A DNA stretch of 37,598 bases from Lachnospiraceae bacterium (GTDB taxonomy: Bacteria; Bacillota_A; Clostridia; Lachnospirales; Lachnospiraceae): positions 1 through 37,598 of the forward strand of contig JAFXDD010000018.1 of NCBI GenBank assembly GCA_017516285.1, written 5' to 3'. Numbering within the stretch: position 1 is the stretch's first letter; each line of letters begins with the position of its first letter. Shown here piece by piece: positions 23,484 through 30,388 of the stretch. Position numbers and translations under genes: made by a program. The notes under the pieces were generated by a model that worked only from the letters and a program-made list of their open reading frames with translations, was not told the DNA's origin and did no database searches.

Positions 23484-24437
23484 ATGTTAGTTAATTTAAA
23501 TGATGTTTTGAGACCGGCTAAGAAAGGTAAATATGCGGTAGGTTTATTTAACGCTGTAAATCTGGAGCTTGCTCGTGGTATTATCAATGCTGCGGAAGCA
23601 ACCCGTTCCCCTGTTATTATGGGTACGGCAGAAGTGTTATTGCCTTACGGACCATTGGAAGAGGTTTCCTATTACCTGATTCCTATGGCAAAGAAGGCAT
23701 CTGTACCGGTTGTAATACACTTTGATCATGGTTTAAAATATGATACCTGTATCAAAGCGTTAGAGCTTGGCTTTACCTCTATTATGTATGACTGTTCCAC
23801 AGATTCCTATGAGGAAAATGTACGTAAGGTAAAGGAAATGGCTGACATTGCACATTCTTATGGTGCAACTATTGAAGGTGAGTTGGGACATGTTGGTGAC
23901 AATGAGGGCAGTGCAGAGGGCAGCTCTCATCTGGCAGATCCAAGCAAGTTCTTTACTGATCCAAAGCAGGCAAAGGATTACGTGGAAAAGACGGGCGTAG
24001 ACGCGCTTGCTATTGCAGTTGGTAATGCGCATGGTGCGTATAAGCTTCCTCCTAAGCTGGATTTTAACAGAATACGCACCATTGCCAATACTATAGATGT
24101 ACCTTTGGTACTTCATGGCGGTTCCGGTCTTACGGATAATGATTTCCGTCAGGCTATTAAGGAAGGTATCAGCAAGGTAAATATCTTCACAGATATTAAC
24201 GTGGCAGCTGTAGAAGCTGAATTTAAGCGTTTCAGCAGCATGGACAAGGGTGTAATCGACCTGATTCCGGCAGCTGTGGAGGCCGTTAAGCAGGAGAGCA
24301 TGAAGAAAATGCAGCTCTTTAGCAGCGACGGCAAGGCAGGCAGCCCTGCAAGCCCTGTAACCAATATGGGAGCAGATGATATCGAAAAGCTGACCAGACT
24401 TGTGACCGCAGAGGTTATGAAGTATTTGAAGAAATAA
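23484..24437 (+). CDS. Class II (zinc) fructose/tagatose-bisphosphate aldolase-family protein
   Basis: 317 residues, TIM barrel. Catalytic D81 and zinc ligand H82 in VIHFDHG, E133 in EGELGHVG, H183 in GNAHGAYK and H211 in LVLHGGSGL; the end has NIFTDINVA. The protein is close to GatY/KbaY/IolJ-type aldolases, which cleave ketose phosphates to DHAP and an aldehyde; the substrate is not fixed. GGGAG precedes the ATG. It follows the oxidoreductase by 88 bp, with its own promoter and a CGAAA site, so it probably belongs to the same regulated set. Confidence 0.92.
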   Translation: MLVNLNDVLRPAKKGKYAVGLFNAVNLELARGIINAAEATRSPVIMGTAEVLLPYGPLEEVSYYLIPMAKKASVPVVIHFDHGLKYDTCIKALELGFTSIMYDCSTDSYEENVRKVKEMADIAHSYGATIEGELGHVGDNEGSAEGSSHLADPSKFFTDPKQAKDYVEKTGVDALAIAVGNAHGAYKLPPKLDFNRIRTIANTIDVPLVLHGGSGLTDNDFRQAIKEGISKVNIFTDINVAAVEAEFKRFSSMDKGVIDLIPAAVEAVKQESMKKMQLFSSDGKAGSPASPVTNMGADDIEKLTRLVTAEVMKYLKK

Positions 24438-24439
24438 GG

Positions 24440-24468
24440 TTGACACTTTCCCCTCAGAATGTTAAGAT
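24440..24468 (+). promoter_or_regulatory. Promoter of dapA
   Basis: Perfect TTGACA (24440-24445), 17 bp, TAAGAT (24463-24468). It makes dapA independent of the upstream sugar genes. Confidence 0.65.
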
Positions 24469-24505
24469 AGTCCTATAAATAAAAAATTTTCCGGAGGTCG
24501 GATTT

Positions 24506-25393
24506 ATGGCTATATTTACAGGCGCAGGTGTAGCGATTGTTACACCATTTCATGAAGATGGTAGTGTAAACTACGAGAAATTTGCAGAGCTTATTGAGTT
24601 CCAGATTGCAAATGGTACCGATGCTATTATTGTATGTGGTACCACCGGTGAAGCAAGTACATTAAGTCACGAGGAGCATTTGGATGTAGTAGGCTTTTGT
24701 ATCAAGCAGGTTGCAGGCCGTATTCCTGTTGTAGCAGGTACAGGCTCCAATTGCACAGAGACTGCTATTTACTTATCTACAGAGGCTGAGAAGCTGGGTG
24801 CTGACGGTTTGTTACTGGTAAGCCCTTATTACAACAAGGCTACACAGAAGGGTCTTTATACCCACTTTAAGGCGATTGCTGACAGTGTAAAGATTCCGGT
24901 TATTTTGTACAATATTCAGGGCAGAACAGGTGTAAATATTGCACCGGAGACCATTGTAAAGCTTTGCAAAGAGGTTGACAATATTGTAGGTGTGAAGGAA
25001 GCCAGCGGCAACATTTCTCAGATTGCCAAGATTATGTCACTTGCTAACGGAGAGATTGACTTATATTCCGGTAATGATGACCAGATTGTGCCAATCCTTT
25101 CTTTAGGCGGCAAGGGTGTTATTTCCGTATTGAGCAATGTAGCTCCGAAGGAAACTCACGACATGTGTCAGCTTTACTTTGACGGCAAGGTGCAGGAAAG
25201 TGCAAAGGAGCAGCTTAGAGCTATTCCTTTATGCGATGCTTTGTTCTGCGAGGTAAATCCGATTCCTGTAAAGGCAGGATTAAACATGATGGGAATGGGT
25301 GCAGGTCCGCTTCGTCTGCCTCTGACAGAGATGGAGGATGCCCACAAGGAAGTACTTCGTCAGGCAATGACTGCATATGGTATTTTAAAATAA
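24506..25393 (+). CDS. dapA: 4-hydroxy-tetrahydrodipicolinate synthase
   Basis: 295 residues, normal length. Condenses pyruvate with aspartate semialdehyde in the lysine/diaminopimelate pathway. Catalytic residues: T46/T47 in CGTTGEA, Y135 in PVILYNIQGRTG, and the Schiff-base K164 in GVKEASGN; R140 binds the substrate carboxylate. CGGAGG lies 7 bases before the ATG. Neighbour of dapB (107 bp), supplying the same pathway for peptidoglycan and lysine. Confidence 0.96.
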   Translation: MAIFTGAGVAIVTPFHEDGSVNYEKFAELIEFQIANGTDAIIVCGTTGEASTLSHEEHLDVVGFCIKQVAGRIPVVAGTGSNCTETAIYLSTEAEKLGADGLLLVSPYYNKATQKGLYTHFKAIADSVKIPVILYNIQGRTGVNIAPETIVKLCKEVDNIVGVKEASGNISQIAKIMSLANGEIDLYSGNDDQIVPILSLGGKGVISVLSNVAPKETHDMCQLYFDGKVQESAKEQLRAIPLCDALFCEVNPIPVKAGLNMMGMGAGPLRLPLTEMEDAHKEVLRQAMTAYGILK

Positions 25394-25401
25394 GTTTTTC
25401 T

Positions 25402-25430
25402 GGAGGCAGAGGAGAAAGCTCTGCCTCTTA
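25402..25430 (+). terminator. Hairpin between dapA and dapB
   Basis: A 9-bp stem GAGGCAGAG with CTCTGCCTC (25403-25411 with 25419-25427) followed by TTATTTGCTTGTCT. The T-tract is mixed, so readthrough into dapB is likely; it may tune the dapA:dapB ratio. Confidence 0.6.
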
Positions 25431-25500
25431 TTTGCTTGTCTGTAGGCAATTTCTTTGTCTGTGTGCATGCGTTTATTTATAATACAAGGAGAATAGTGAC

Positions 25501-26259
25501 ATGGTAAAGGCAATTATGCATGGATGTAATGGCAGAATGGGTACCATTATTTCCGAAATATGTGAAAAGGATGATGATATTATTGTAGTGGCAGGTGTAG
25601 ACCCGACCGGTAAAGGCAGGTTTAGTTATCCTGTTTTTTATTCTATTAGTGACTGTGATGTGGAAGCAGATGTAATCATTGATTTTTCTAATTCTGCGGC
25701 AGTGCCGGAGCTTTTAGCTTACTCAGTGGAGAAGCAGATGCCTCTGGTACTTTGTACCACGGGCTTAAGTACAGAGCTGTTAGAGCAGGTAGAAGAGGCT
25801 TCTAAGAAGGTAGCGATTTTAAAGAGCGCTAATATGTCTTTGGGTATTAATTTATTGATGAAGCTTTTAAAGGAGGCTTCCCAGGTACTTGCTACGGCAG
25901 GCTTTGATATTGAAATCGTAGAAAAGCATCACAACCAGAAGCTGGATGCCCCAAGCGGTACAGCCATTGCTTTGGCAGATTCCATCAATGAGGAATTTGA
26001 CGGCGCATATGAATATGTGTATGACAGAAGCCAGAGAAGAGCCAAGAGAGATGCGAAGGAAATGGGTATTTCCGCAGTGCGCGGCGGCTCTATCGTAGGA
26101 GAGCATGATGTGATTTTTGCAGGTCAGGATGAGGTCATTACCTTCTCACACACTGCATATTCCAGAGCGGTTTTTGGTAAAGGTGCCGTGGAAGCTGCCA
26201 AGTTTTTGGCAGGTAAGGGTGCCGGCATGTACAATATGAGTCATGTAATTAATGGTTAA
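25501..26259 (+). CDS. dapB: 4-hydroxy-tetrahydrodipicolinate reductase
   Basis: 252 residues. Reduces the dapA product with NAD(P)H. Rossmann motif GCNGRMG (8-14), DVIIDFSNSAAV, the VLCTTGLS loop, and the DapB signature EKHHNQKLDAPSGTA with the catalytic histidine pair. AAGGAG precedes the ATG. Only a 20-bp gap separates it from the fbp start at 26280, so the two may be co-transcribed although they belong to different pathways. Confidence 0.96.
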   Translation: MVKAIMHGCNGRMGTIISEICEKDDDIIVVAGVDPTGKGRFSYPVFYSISDCDVEADVIIDFSNSAAVPELLAYSVEKQMPLVLCTTGLSTELLEQVEEASKKVAILKSANMSLGINLLMKLLKEASQVLATAGFDIEIVEKHHNQKLDAPSGTAIALADSINEEFDGAYEYVYDRSQRRAKRDAKEMGISAVRGGSIVGEHDVIFAGQDEVITFSHTAYSRAVFGKGAVEAAKFLAGKGAGMYNMSHVING

Positions 26260-26279
26260 TTTTGGGAGAAATAAAGTAT

Positions 26280-28235
26280 ATGGAACAAAGTGAATTAAAG
26301 TATTTAAAGAGTCTTGCCAAGCAGTATCCTACGGTAGACTCTGCTTGTACTGAGATTATAAACCTGCAGTCTATTTTGAATCTGCCAAAGGGCACAGAGC
26401 ATTTTTTGACGGACTTACATGGGGAGTACGAGCAGTTTGACCATGTGATGAAGAATGGTTCCGGATCTGTGCGCAAGAAAATTGACGAGCAGTTTGGTCA
26501 TACCATGAGCATTAAGGACAAAAAGAGTCTGGCTACTTTGATTTATTATCCAAAGGAAAAGCTGGAGCTTGTATCCAAAGAAGAAGAAAATATGACCGAC
26601 TGGTATACCATTACCTTACATAGACTGGTGCAGATGGCCAAGTATGTGTCCTCTAAGTACACCCGTTCCAAGGTGCGTAAGGCATTGCCAAAGGAATTTG
26701 CCTATGTTATTGAGGAGTTAATTACGGAAAAGGCCGAGGTACAGGATAAAGAGGCATACTATAATGCTATTATATCCACCATTATCCGTATCGGTAAGGC
26801 CGGGGATTTTATTATTGCACTGTGCAGGCTGATTCAAAGACTGGTCGTGGATCATCTACATATTGTGGGGGATATTTACGATAGAGGTCCCGGGCCATTC
26901 CATATTATGGAGAAGCTTTGCAGTTATCATTCTGTGGATGTGCAATGGGGCAATCATGATATGGTGTGGATGGCAGCTGCAAGCGGTCACCTGGCCAGCA
27001 TTGCCACGGTTATCAGGTTGTGTGCCAAGTACGGCAATATGTCGGTTCTGGAAAATGATTATGCCATTAATTTGATACCGTTAGTTACCTTTGCAATGGA
27101 GACCTATGGTAATTCTGACTGCAGTTGCTTCCATGTGAAAAGCAATGGTGATTATGGCAACAAGGACCAGTTGATTGATACTTTGATTCATAAAGCAGTG
27201 ACCATTCTGCAGCTGAAGCTGGAGGGGCAGGTGATTATGAGAAACCCTGATTTTGGAATGGAAAACCGCCTGCTTTTAGATAAAATTGATTTTGATAATA
27301 AAAAGGTTTGCATAGAGGGTAAGGAGTATTCCATGAAGGATACGGATTTCCCAACTATTAATCCCGAGCATCCATATGAGCTTAATGAAGAAGAAACTTT
27401 GGTGATGGAGCGTTTGCGTAATGCATTTATGAAAAGCTACAAGCTTCAGAAGCACACCCGTTTCCTTTTTTCAAAGGGTGGTATGTACAAGGTTTACAAT
27501 GGCAATCTTCTTTACCATGGCTGTGTGCCTTTAAACGCTGACGGAAGCTTTGCACAGGTAACCATTGGTACCAGGCAGTATTCCGGTAAGGCACTTTATG
27601 ATGTGCTGGAGAATTACGCTCGTAAAGGCTTTTACTCTAAGGAGGATACTTCAGAGCGCATCAAGGGTCAGGATATAATGTGGTATATCTGGAATGGTCC
27701 CGCATCACCGGTGTATGGTAAGGATAAATTTACCGTATTTGAACGTTATTTTTTGACGGATGAGAGTACCCATGTAGAGACCAAGAATGTTTATTATACA
27801 TTATATGATAATGAGCAGGTGGTGGAGAGTATTCTGGAGGAATTTGGCCTGGATAAAAATACCGGGCATATTGTAAACGGGCATGTGCCTGTAGTTACCA
27901 AAAAGGGTGAATCACCTATTAAATGTGGTGGAAAGCTGTTGATTATTGATGGTGGTTTTGCCAAGGCATATCATGAGAAAACCGGCATTGCAGGCTATAC
28001 CTTAGTCAATAATTCCTGGGCACTTCGTCTGGTAAGCCACGAAGAGTTTGAGTCCAAAGAGGCTGCTATTGTCAATGAGTCTGATATTTTCTCAGACTAT
28101 ATTGAGGTAGAGCAGTATCCGGTTCGTAAGCGGGTTGCAGATACAGATGCCGGTAAGGAAATCAGAAAGCAGATTGCTGAGATAGAAAGACTTTTACATG
28201 CTTATCAGGAAGGCCTTATTGCAGAAAATAGTTAA
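26280..28235 (+). CDS. fbp: Class III fructose-1,6-bisphosphatase
   Basis: 651 residues from the ATG at 26280 with GGGAGAA 9 bases upstream; an in-frame TTG at 26262 is disfavoured. This is the Firmicutes-type FBPase, a calcineurin-like metallophosphoesterase unrelated to class I. Metal motifs: FLTDLHGEYEQF, VGDIYDRGPGP, WGNHDMVWM, and the later VNGHVPV and DGGFAKAYHE. It catalyses the gluconeogenic step from fructose-1,6-bisphosphate to fructose 6-phosphate. In Bacillus the class III enzyme is needed for growth on some gluconeogenic carbon sources. The spacing suggests it is the last gene of the dapA-dapB-fbp unit. Confidence 0.95.
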   Translation: MEQSELKYLKSLAKQYPTVDSACTEIINLQSILNLPKGTEHFLTDLHGEYEQFDHVMKNGSGSVRKKIDEQFGHTMSIKDKKSLATLIYYPKEKLELVSKEEENMTDWYTITLHRLVQMAKYVSSKYTRSKVRKALPKEFAYVIEELITEKAEVQDKEAYYNAIISTIIRIGKAGDFIIALCRLIQRLVVDHLHIVGDIYDRGPGPFHIMEKLCSYHSVDVQWGNHDMVWMAAASGHLASIATVIRLCAKYGNMSVLENDYAINLIPLVTFAMETYGNSDCSCFHVKSNGDYGNKDQLIDTLIHKAVTILQLKLEGQVIMRNPDFGMENRLLLDKIDFDNKKVCIEGKEYSMKDTDFPTINPEHPYELNEEETLVMERLRNAFMKSYKLQKHTRFLFSKGGMYKVYNGNLLYHGCVPLNADGSFAQVTIGTRQYSGKALYDVLENYARKGFYSKEDTSERIKGQDIMWYIWNGPASPVYGKDKFTVFERYFLTDESTHVETKNVYYTLYDNEQVVESILEEFGLDKNTGHIVNGHVPVVTKKGESPIKCGGKLLIIDGGFAKAYHEKTGIAGYTLVNNSWALRLVSHEEFESKEAAIVNESDIFSDYIEVEQYPVRKRVADTDAGKEIRKQIAEIERLLHAYQEGLIAENS

Positions 28236-28241
28236 AATTTT

Positions 28242-28275
28242 AGAAGGCTAATCCATTTTGATTAGCCTTCTTATG
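28242..28275 (+). terminator. Terminator after fbp
   Basis: A 12-bp stem AGAAGGCTAATC with GATTAGCCTTCT (28242-28271) on a 6-base AT-rich loop, with a T-rich end. It faces the lipoprotein gene and may serve both strands. Confidence 0.85.
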
Positions 28276-28286
28276 ATATAGCTCTA

Positions 28287-28766
28287 TTATCTGCTTGTGC
28301 TATTGTTTGTGCTGTTGTTGTTTGTGCCGCTTTCTGTGCTGTTTTCAGTACCATTCATCATGTCATCCACACCATCTACAACATCACCTACGGCACCGCC
28401 GATAATACCTTCGGTTCCCAGGTTTTCGTCGATAGTACCTGTACCGGCACCTGTGCCTGTTCCTACACCATCGGTTGTATTATCTGTGGACATACCATTC
28501 ATGTTGTCCATAGCAGACCCACCGTTTGTGGAGCCGCTATTTGTGGAGCCACCATTGCCGGTGCCATTATTGCTGCCGCCATTTTCGGTACCGCCGTTTT
28601 CAGTGCCTGTACCGGTAGTTTCGTTGCCGCCCTGTTCGGTTTCCGTACCTGTACCGGCATTATTATCTTCGGTAGAACGGCCACAACCGCAGGCTGTAAA
28701 GAAACAAACCATAGACAGCATAAGTGCAAGAGAAAGTGTTTTATGCAGTGTATACTTCTTTTTCAT
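28287..28766 (-). CDS. Low-complexity Gly/Asn/Thr-rich lipoprotein
   Basis: 159 residues from the ATG at 28766, chosen because GGAGGT lies 4 bases upstream; the upstream ATG at 28778 overlaps that site. A lipoprotein signal peptide (KKKYTLHKTLSLALMLSMVCFFTAC) ends at a lipobox-like FTAC, so the mature protein starts at Cys with CGRSTEDNN. The rest is nearly all Gly, Thr, Asn, Ser and Glu with GTGTE and NGGS repeats, then a short VGDVVDGVDDMMNG segment like a weak amphipathic helix. I know no function; it may be a cell-surface spacer. The plus-strand frame opposite is a shadow. Confidence 0.75.
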   Translation of the reverse strand: MKKKYTLHKTLSLALMLSMVCFFTACGCGRSTEDNNAGTGTETEQGGNETTGTGTENGGTENGGSNNGTGNGGSTNSGSTNGGSAMDNMNGMSTDNTTDGVGTGTGAGTGTIDENLGTEGIIGGAVGDVVDGVDDMMNGTENSTESGTNNNSTNNSTSR

Positions 28767-28868
28767 AATTACCTCCATTTCAGTTTTTTGCCATTACAGA
28801 CAAGCTCGTCTTATAAATGGTCAACTTTAGTATGTGTGCTTTGAAATGGATTATACGGAGGAAATGTT

Positions 28869-29642
28869 ATGCAATTTCGACCATGTATTGACATACATAA
28901 CGGAGCAGTCAAACAAATTGTCGGCGGAAGTCTGAAAGACGCCGGTAATCAGGCTCTGGAAAATTTTGTAAGTGAATATGATGCTGCCTTTTATGCCAGA
29001 CTATACCAAAAGTATGGATTAAAGGGTGGGCATATTATATTATTAAATCATAAGGACAGCGAGTTTTTTGAAGCCACCAAGAATCAGGCACTGGAGGCTT
29101 TAAATGCATACCCAAACGGTCTTATGATTGGCGGCGGCATTGATGATGACAACGCAGCAGAGTATTTACATGCCGGTGCCAGCCACGTAATCGTCACCTC
29201 TTATGTTTTTCGAAATGGAGAGGTAAATGTTTCCAATTTAAAAAAATTAGTACAGGCCGTAGGTAAAGAACATGTGGTATTGGATCTGTCCTGCCGGAAA
29301 ATCGAGGGTGAATACCACATTATGACCGACCGATGGCAAAAAGCCACTAATGTTATTTTAAACCACGAGACATTAAATTATTTCAAAGATTTTTGTGATG
29401 AATTTTTAATTCATGCAGTAGACGTGGAAGGTAAAAGCGGCGGCATCGAAGAAGAGCTTGCAGCACTTCTGGGCAACTGGGCTCAGATACCCATCACCTA
29501 TGCCGGAGGCGTACATAATTTTTACGATTTGGAGCTCCTTAGAACCCTGGGCAGGGGAAAGATTGACGTGACCATCGGCAGCGCACTGGATTTGTTTGGA
29601 GGGGAGATGGAGTTTCAGAAGGTGCTGGAGGTTATGGGGTAG
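28869..29642 (+). CDS. hisA: HisA, eukaryotic type (ProFAR isomerase)
   Basis: 257 residues, TIM barrel. Isomerises ProFAR to PRFAR in histidine synthesis. Catalytic acids: D8 in FRPCIDIHNG and D139 in VLDLSCRK. Phosphate sites: MIGGGIDDDNAAEYL and TYAGGVHNFYDLE, TIGSALDLFGG. Segments such as KGGHIILLN, NGLMIGGGI, HYIM-like HIMTDRWQK and ITYAGGVH resemble the plant/fungal HIS6 form rather than the usual bacterial HisA. CGGAGG lies before the ATG. It stands alone, with no other his gene in the window. Confidence 0.9.
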   Translation: MQFRPCIDIHNGAVKQIVGGSLKDAGNQALENFVSEYDAAFYARLYQKYGLKGGHIILLNHKDSEFFEATKNQALEALNAYPNGLMIGGGIDDDNAAEYLHAGASHVIVTSYVFRNGEVNVSNLKKLVQAVGKEHVVLDLSCRKIEGEYHIMTDRWQKATNVILNHETLNYFKDFCDEFLIHAVDVEGKSGGIEEELAALLGNWAQIPITYAGGVHNFYDLELLRTLGRGKIDVTIGSALDLFGGEMEFQKVLEVMG

Positions 29643-29677
29643 AGTAATTTAATTATTAATAATTTACATTCAGGTAC

Positions 29678-29706
29678 TTGAAACTATTGGCTTAAAATGT
29701 TATCAT
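29678..29706 (+). promoter_or_regulatory. Plus-strand promoter facing toxin gene 1 (antitoxin RNA promoter)
   Basis: TTGAAA (29678-29683), 17 bp, TATCAT (29701-29706). No open frame of note follows, only a structured stretch ending at the hairpin 29757-29801. Confidence 0.6.
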
Positions 29707-29719
29707 AAGTATAAAGGAA

Positions 29720-29747
29720 GTAACCGCCCACAAAGTGGTTAGCCTTC
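29720..29747 (+). repeat. Inverted-repeat arm A (antitoxin 1 leader)
   Basis: GTAACCG...ACAAAGTGG..GCCTTC; at least 20 of 28 positions match the minus-strand reading of 29925-29952 (blocks GTAACCG, ACAA, GTGG, GCCTTC). Confidence 0.75.
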
Positions 29748-29756
29748 ATGATGAGA

Positions 29757-29801
29757 AAAAATTCCTACCTTGCACGGCCAAGTACAGAGGTAGGAATTTT
29801 T
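29757..29801. terminator. Bidirectional terminator shared by toxin 1 and its antitoxin
   Basis: A 13-bp stem AAAAATTCCTACC with GGTAGGAATTTTT around a 19-base loop that holds a small TTG..CAA stem. A-tract on the left and T-tract on the right give a terminator in both directions; its right arm overlaps the toxin stop codon. Confidence 0.85.
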
Positions 29802-29895
29802 AGTTGCGCTTATTGTGCCTATCTATGTAAGACAGGAGCGCGATGAGAAAAGAGCCACCGAGGAACAATAAACTTATTACTTCGTATGTATCCAT
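29800..29895 (-). CDS. Putative holin-like type I toxin peptide, 31 residues (toxin 1)
   Basis: Too short for ordinary ORF calling. It starts MDTYEVISLL, has a single hydrophobic helix (residues 6-23) and ends LLSYIDRHNKRN, the polar charged tail after SYID that marks the holin-like toxin (TxpA/BsrG/Fst-like) group. Start is strongly supported: GGAGGTGG ends 5 bases before the ATG at 29895. The promoter is a perfect TATAAT with extended TGC (29961-29966, minus strand). The 5' leader of about 60 bases carries a repeat that is the inverted twin of the antitoxin leader. Such peptides damage the membrane unless an antisense RNA blocks them. Confidence 0.78.
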   Translation of the reverse strand: MDTYEVISLLFLGGSFLIALLSYIDRHNKRN

Positions 29896-29924
29896 TCGCA
29901 CCACCTCCCTTCTATCTAAAGTAA

Positions 29925-29952
29925 GGAAGGCTTCCACCTTGTACACGGTTAC
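29925..29952 (-). repeat. Inverted-repeat arm B (toxin 1 leader)
   Basis: Minus-strand GTAACCGTGTACAAGGTGG then AAGCCTTCC; the twin of arm A. It lies a few bases after the predicted toxin start point, so both RNAs begin with a similar stem-loop. Confidence 0.75.
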
Positions 29953-29960
29953 CTAATTTC

Positions 29961-29989
29961 ATTATAGCATTTTTTAAGTAAAATGTCTT
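29961..29989 (-). promoter_or_regulatory. Promoter of toxin gene 1
   Basis: Minus strand: AAGACA (29989-29984), 17 bp, TGC-TATAAT (29966-29961), an extended -10. Confidence 0.65.
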
Positions 29990-30035
29990 TACTAACATTC
30001 TTGAAATTTATAAACTTTTTGTTAAATAATATTTG

Positions 30036-30170
30036 TTAGTCACAATATACTTCATTAATGATACCCTGCAAATATTCTCTAGCCTCCAGAATATCTTTCA
30101 ACTGCTAAGCTCGTGGAGCTGCGTAAAGAACGACATTAACGGTATCTAAGTGTACTCCCAGATAAAATTC
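30036..30170 (-). pseudogene. Short relic frame with in-frame TAG, unidentified
   Basis: One minus-strand frame stays open from 30170 to a stop at 30036-30038 except for a TAG at 30105-30107. It reads EFYLGVHLDTVNVVLYAAPRA then, after the TAG, QLKDILEAREYLQGIINEVYCD. The protein-like composition suggests a broken small gene. I do not recognise the family, and there is no start codon with a ribosome binding site. Confidence 0.3.
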
Positions 30171-30188
30171 TTATTTAAAGAAAACATA

Positions 30189-30217
30189 TTGACATTTTCT
30201 AGATTTGCAGTTAATCT
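30189..30217 (+). promoter_or_regulatory. Candidate plus-strand promoter facing toxin gene 2
   Basis: Perfect TTGACA (30189-30194), 17 bp, weaker TAATCT (30212-30217). Confidence 0.4.
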
Positions 30218-30223
30218 ACAAAT

Positions 30224-30306
30224 AGAAGGGCACTACCGATAGACGGTTTTGTCCCAAGATATCGATTACAAAAAGTAACCTTTCCTTGGTGGCGGTTACT
30301 TTTTTG
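30224..30306 (+). ncRNA. Candidate type I antitoxin RNA 2
   Basis: Predicted transcript from about 30224 to the T-run after the hairpin at 30270-30304, about 80 nt. The 5' half folds by ACCG (30232-30235) with CGGT (30244-30247), with GGG and CCC outside it. It is antisense to the 3' end of toxin 2. Promoter -10 is weak, so evidence is thinner than for locus 1. Confidence 0.35.
30270..30306. terminator. Bidirectional terminator at toxin 2
   Basis: An 11-bp stem AAAAAGTAACC with GGTTACTTTTT (30270-30280 with 30294-30304), T-tracts on both sides. The right arm contains the toxin 2 stop codon. Confidence 0.85.
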
Positions 30307-30388
30307 TATTATCGATATAAACAATCAGCAATGTTACCACAAGGGTAATCATCTTAAGTACAATTGATAATATCTCATAATCACTCAT
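30296..30388 (-). CDS. Putative holin-like type I toxin peptide, 30 residues (toxin 2)
   Basis: Starts MSDYEILSIV, has a hydrophobic helix over residues 6-24, then IVYIDNTKK and stop; the YID-plus-Lys end is the same signature as toxin 1. The stop lies in the terminator stem (AAAAAAGTAACC), as at locus 1. The Shine-Dalgarno (GTAGGGC) is weaker than for toxin 1, and no clear minus-strand promoter was found within 100 bp, so it may be poorly expressed or read from the oxidoreductase promoter. Confidence 0.65.
   Translation of the reverse strand: MSDYEILSIVLKMITLVVTLLIVYIDNTKK

Larger units (their letters stand above)
29713..29805 (+). ncRNA. Candidate type I antitoxin RNA 1
   Basis: Predicted start about 29713 from the promoter, end after the T-run at about 29803; about 90 nt. 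The 5' part folds as GAAG-TAACC with GGTTA-GC-CTTC (29717-29747); the 3' part is the hairpin 29757-29801. It is antisense to the 3' end of the toxin 1 message, sharing that terminator. The loop GCCCACAAAGT has CCAC, complementary to GTGG just after the toxin Shine-Dalgarno; this contact is speculative. Confidence 0.5.

Noticed and set aside
23760..24446. A 228-codon minus-strand frame inside the aldolase gene
   Set aside because: Shadow frame with unlikely Cys/His-rich composition; the aldolase active-site motifs are intact on the plus strand.
25394..25500. Lysine riboswitch considered around dapA-dapB
   Set aside because: The gaps before dapA (68 bp) and dapB (107 bp) are too short for a lysine riboswitch and show none of its conserved segments; only a simple hairpin is present.
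28297..28830. A 177-codon plus-strand frame opposite the lipoprotein gene
   Set aside because: The repetitive Gly/Thr codons of the lipoprotein give an open complementary frame of Val/Pro/Ser repeats. It has no ribosome binding site and no recognisable fold.
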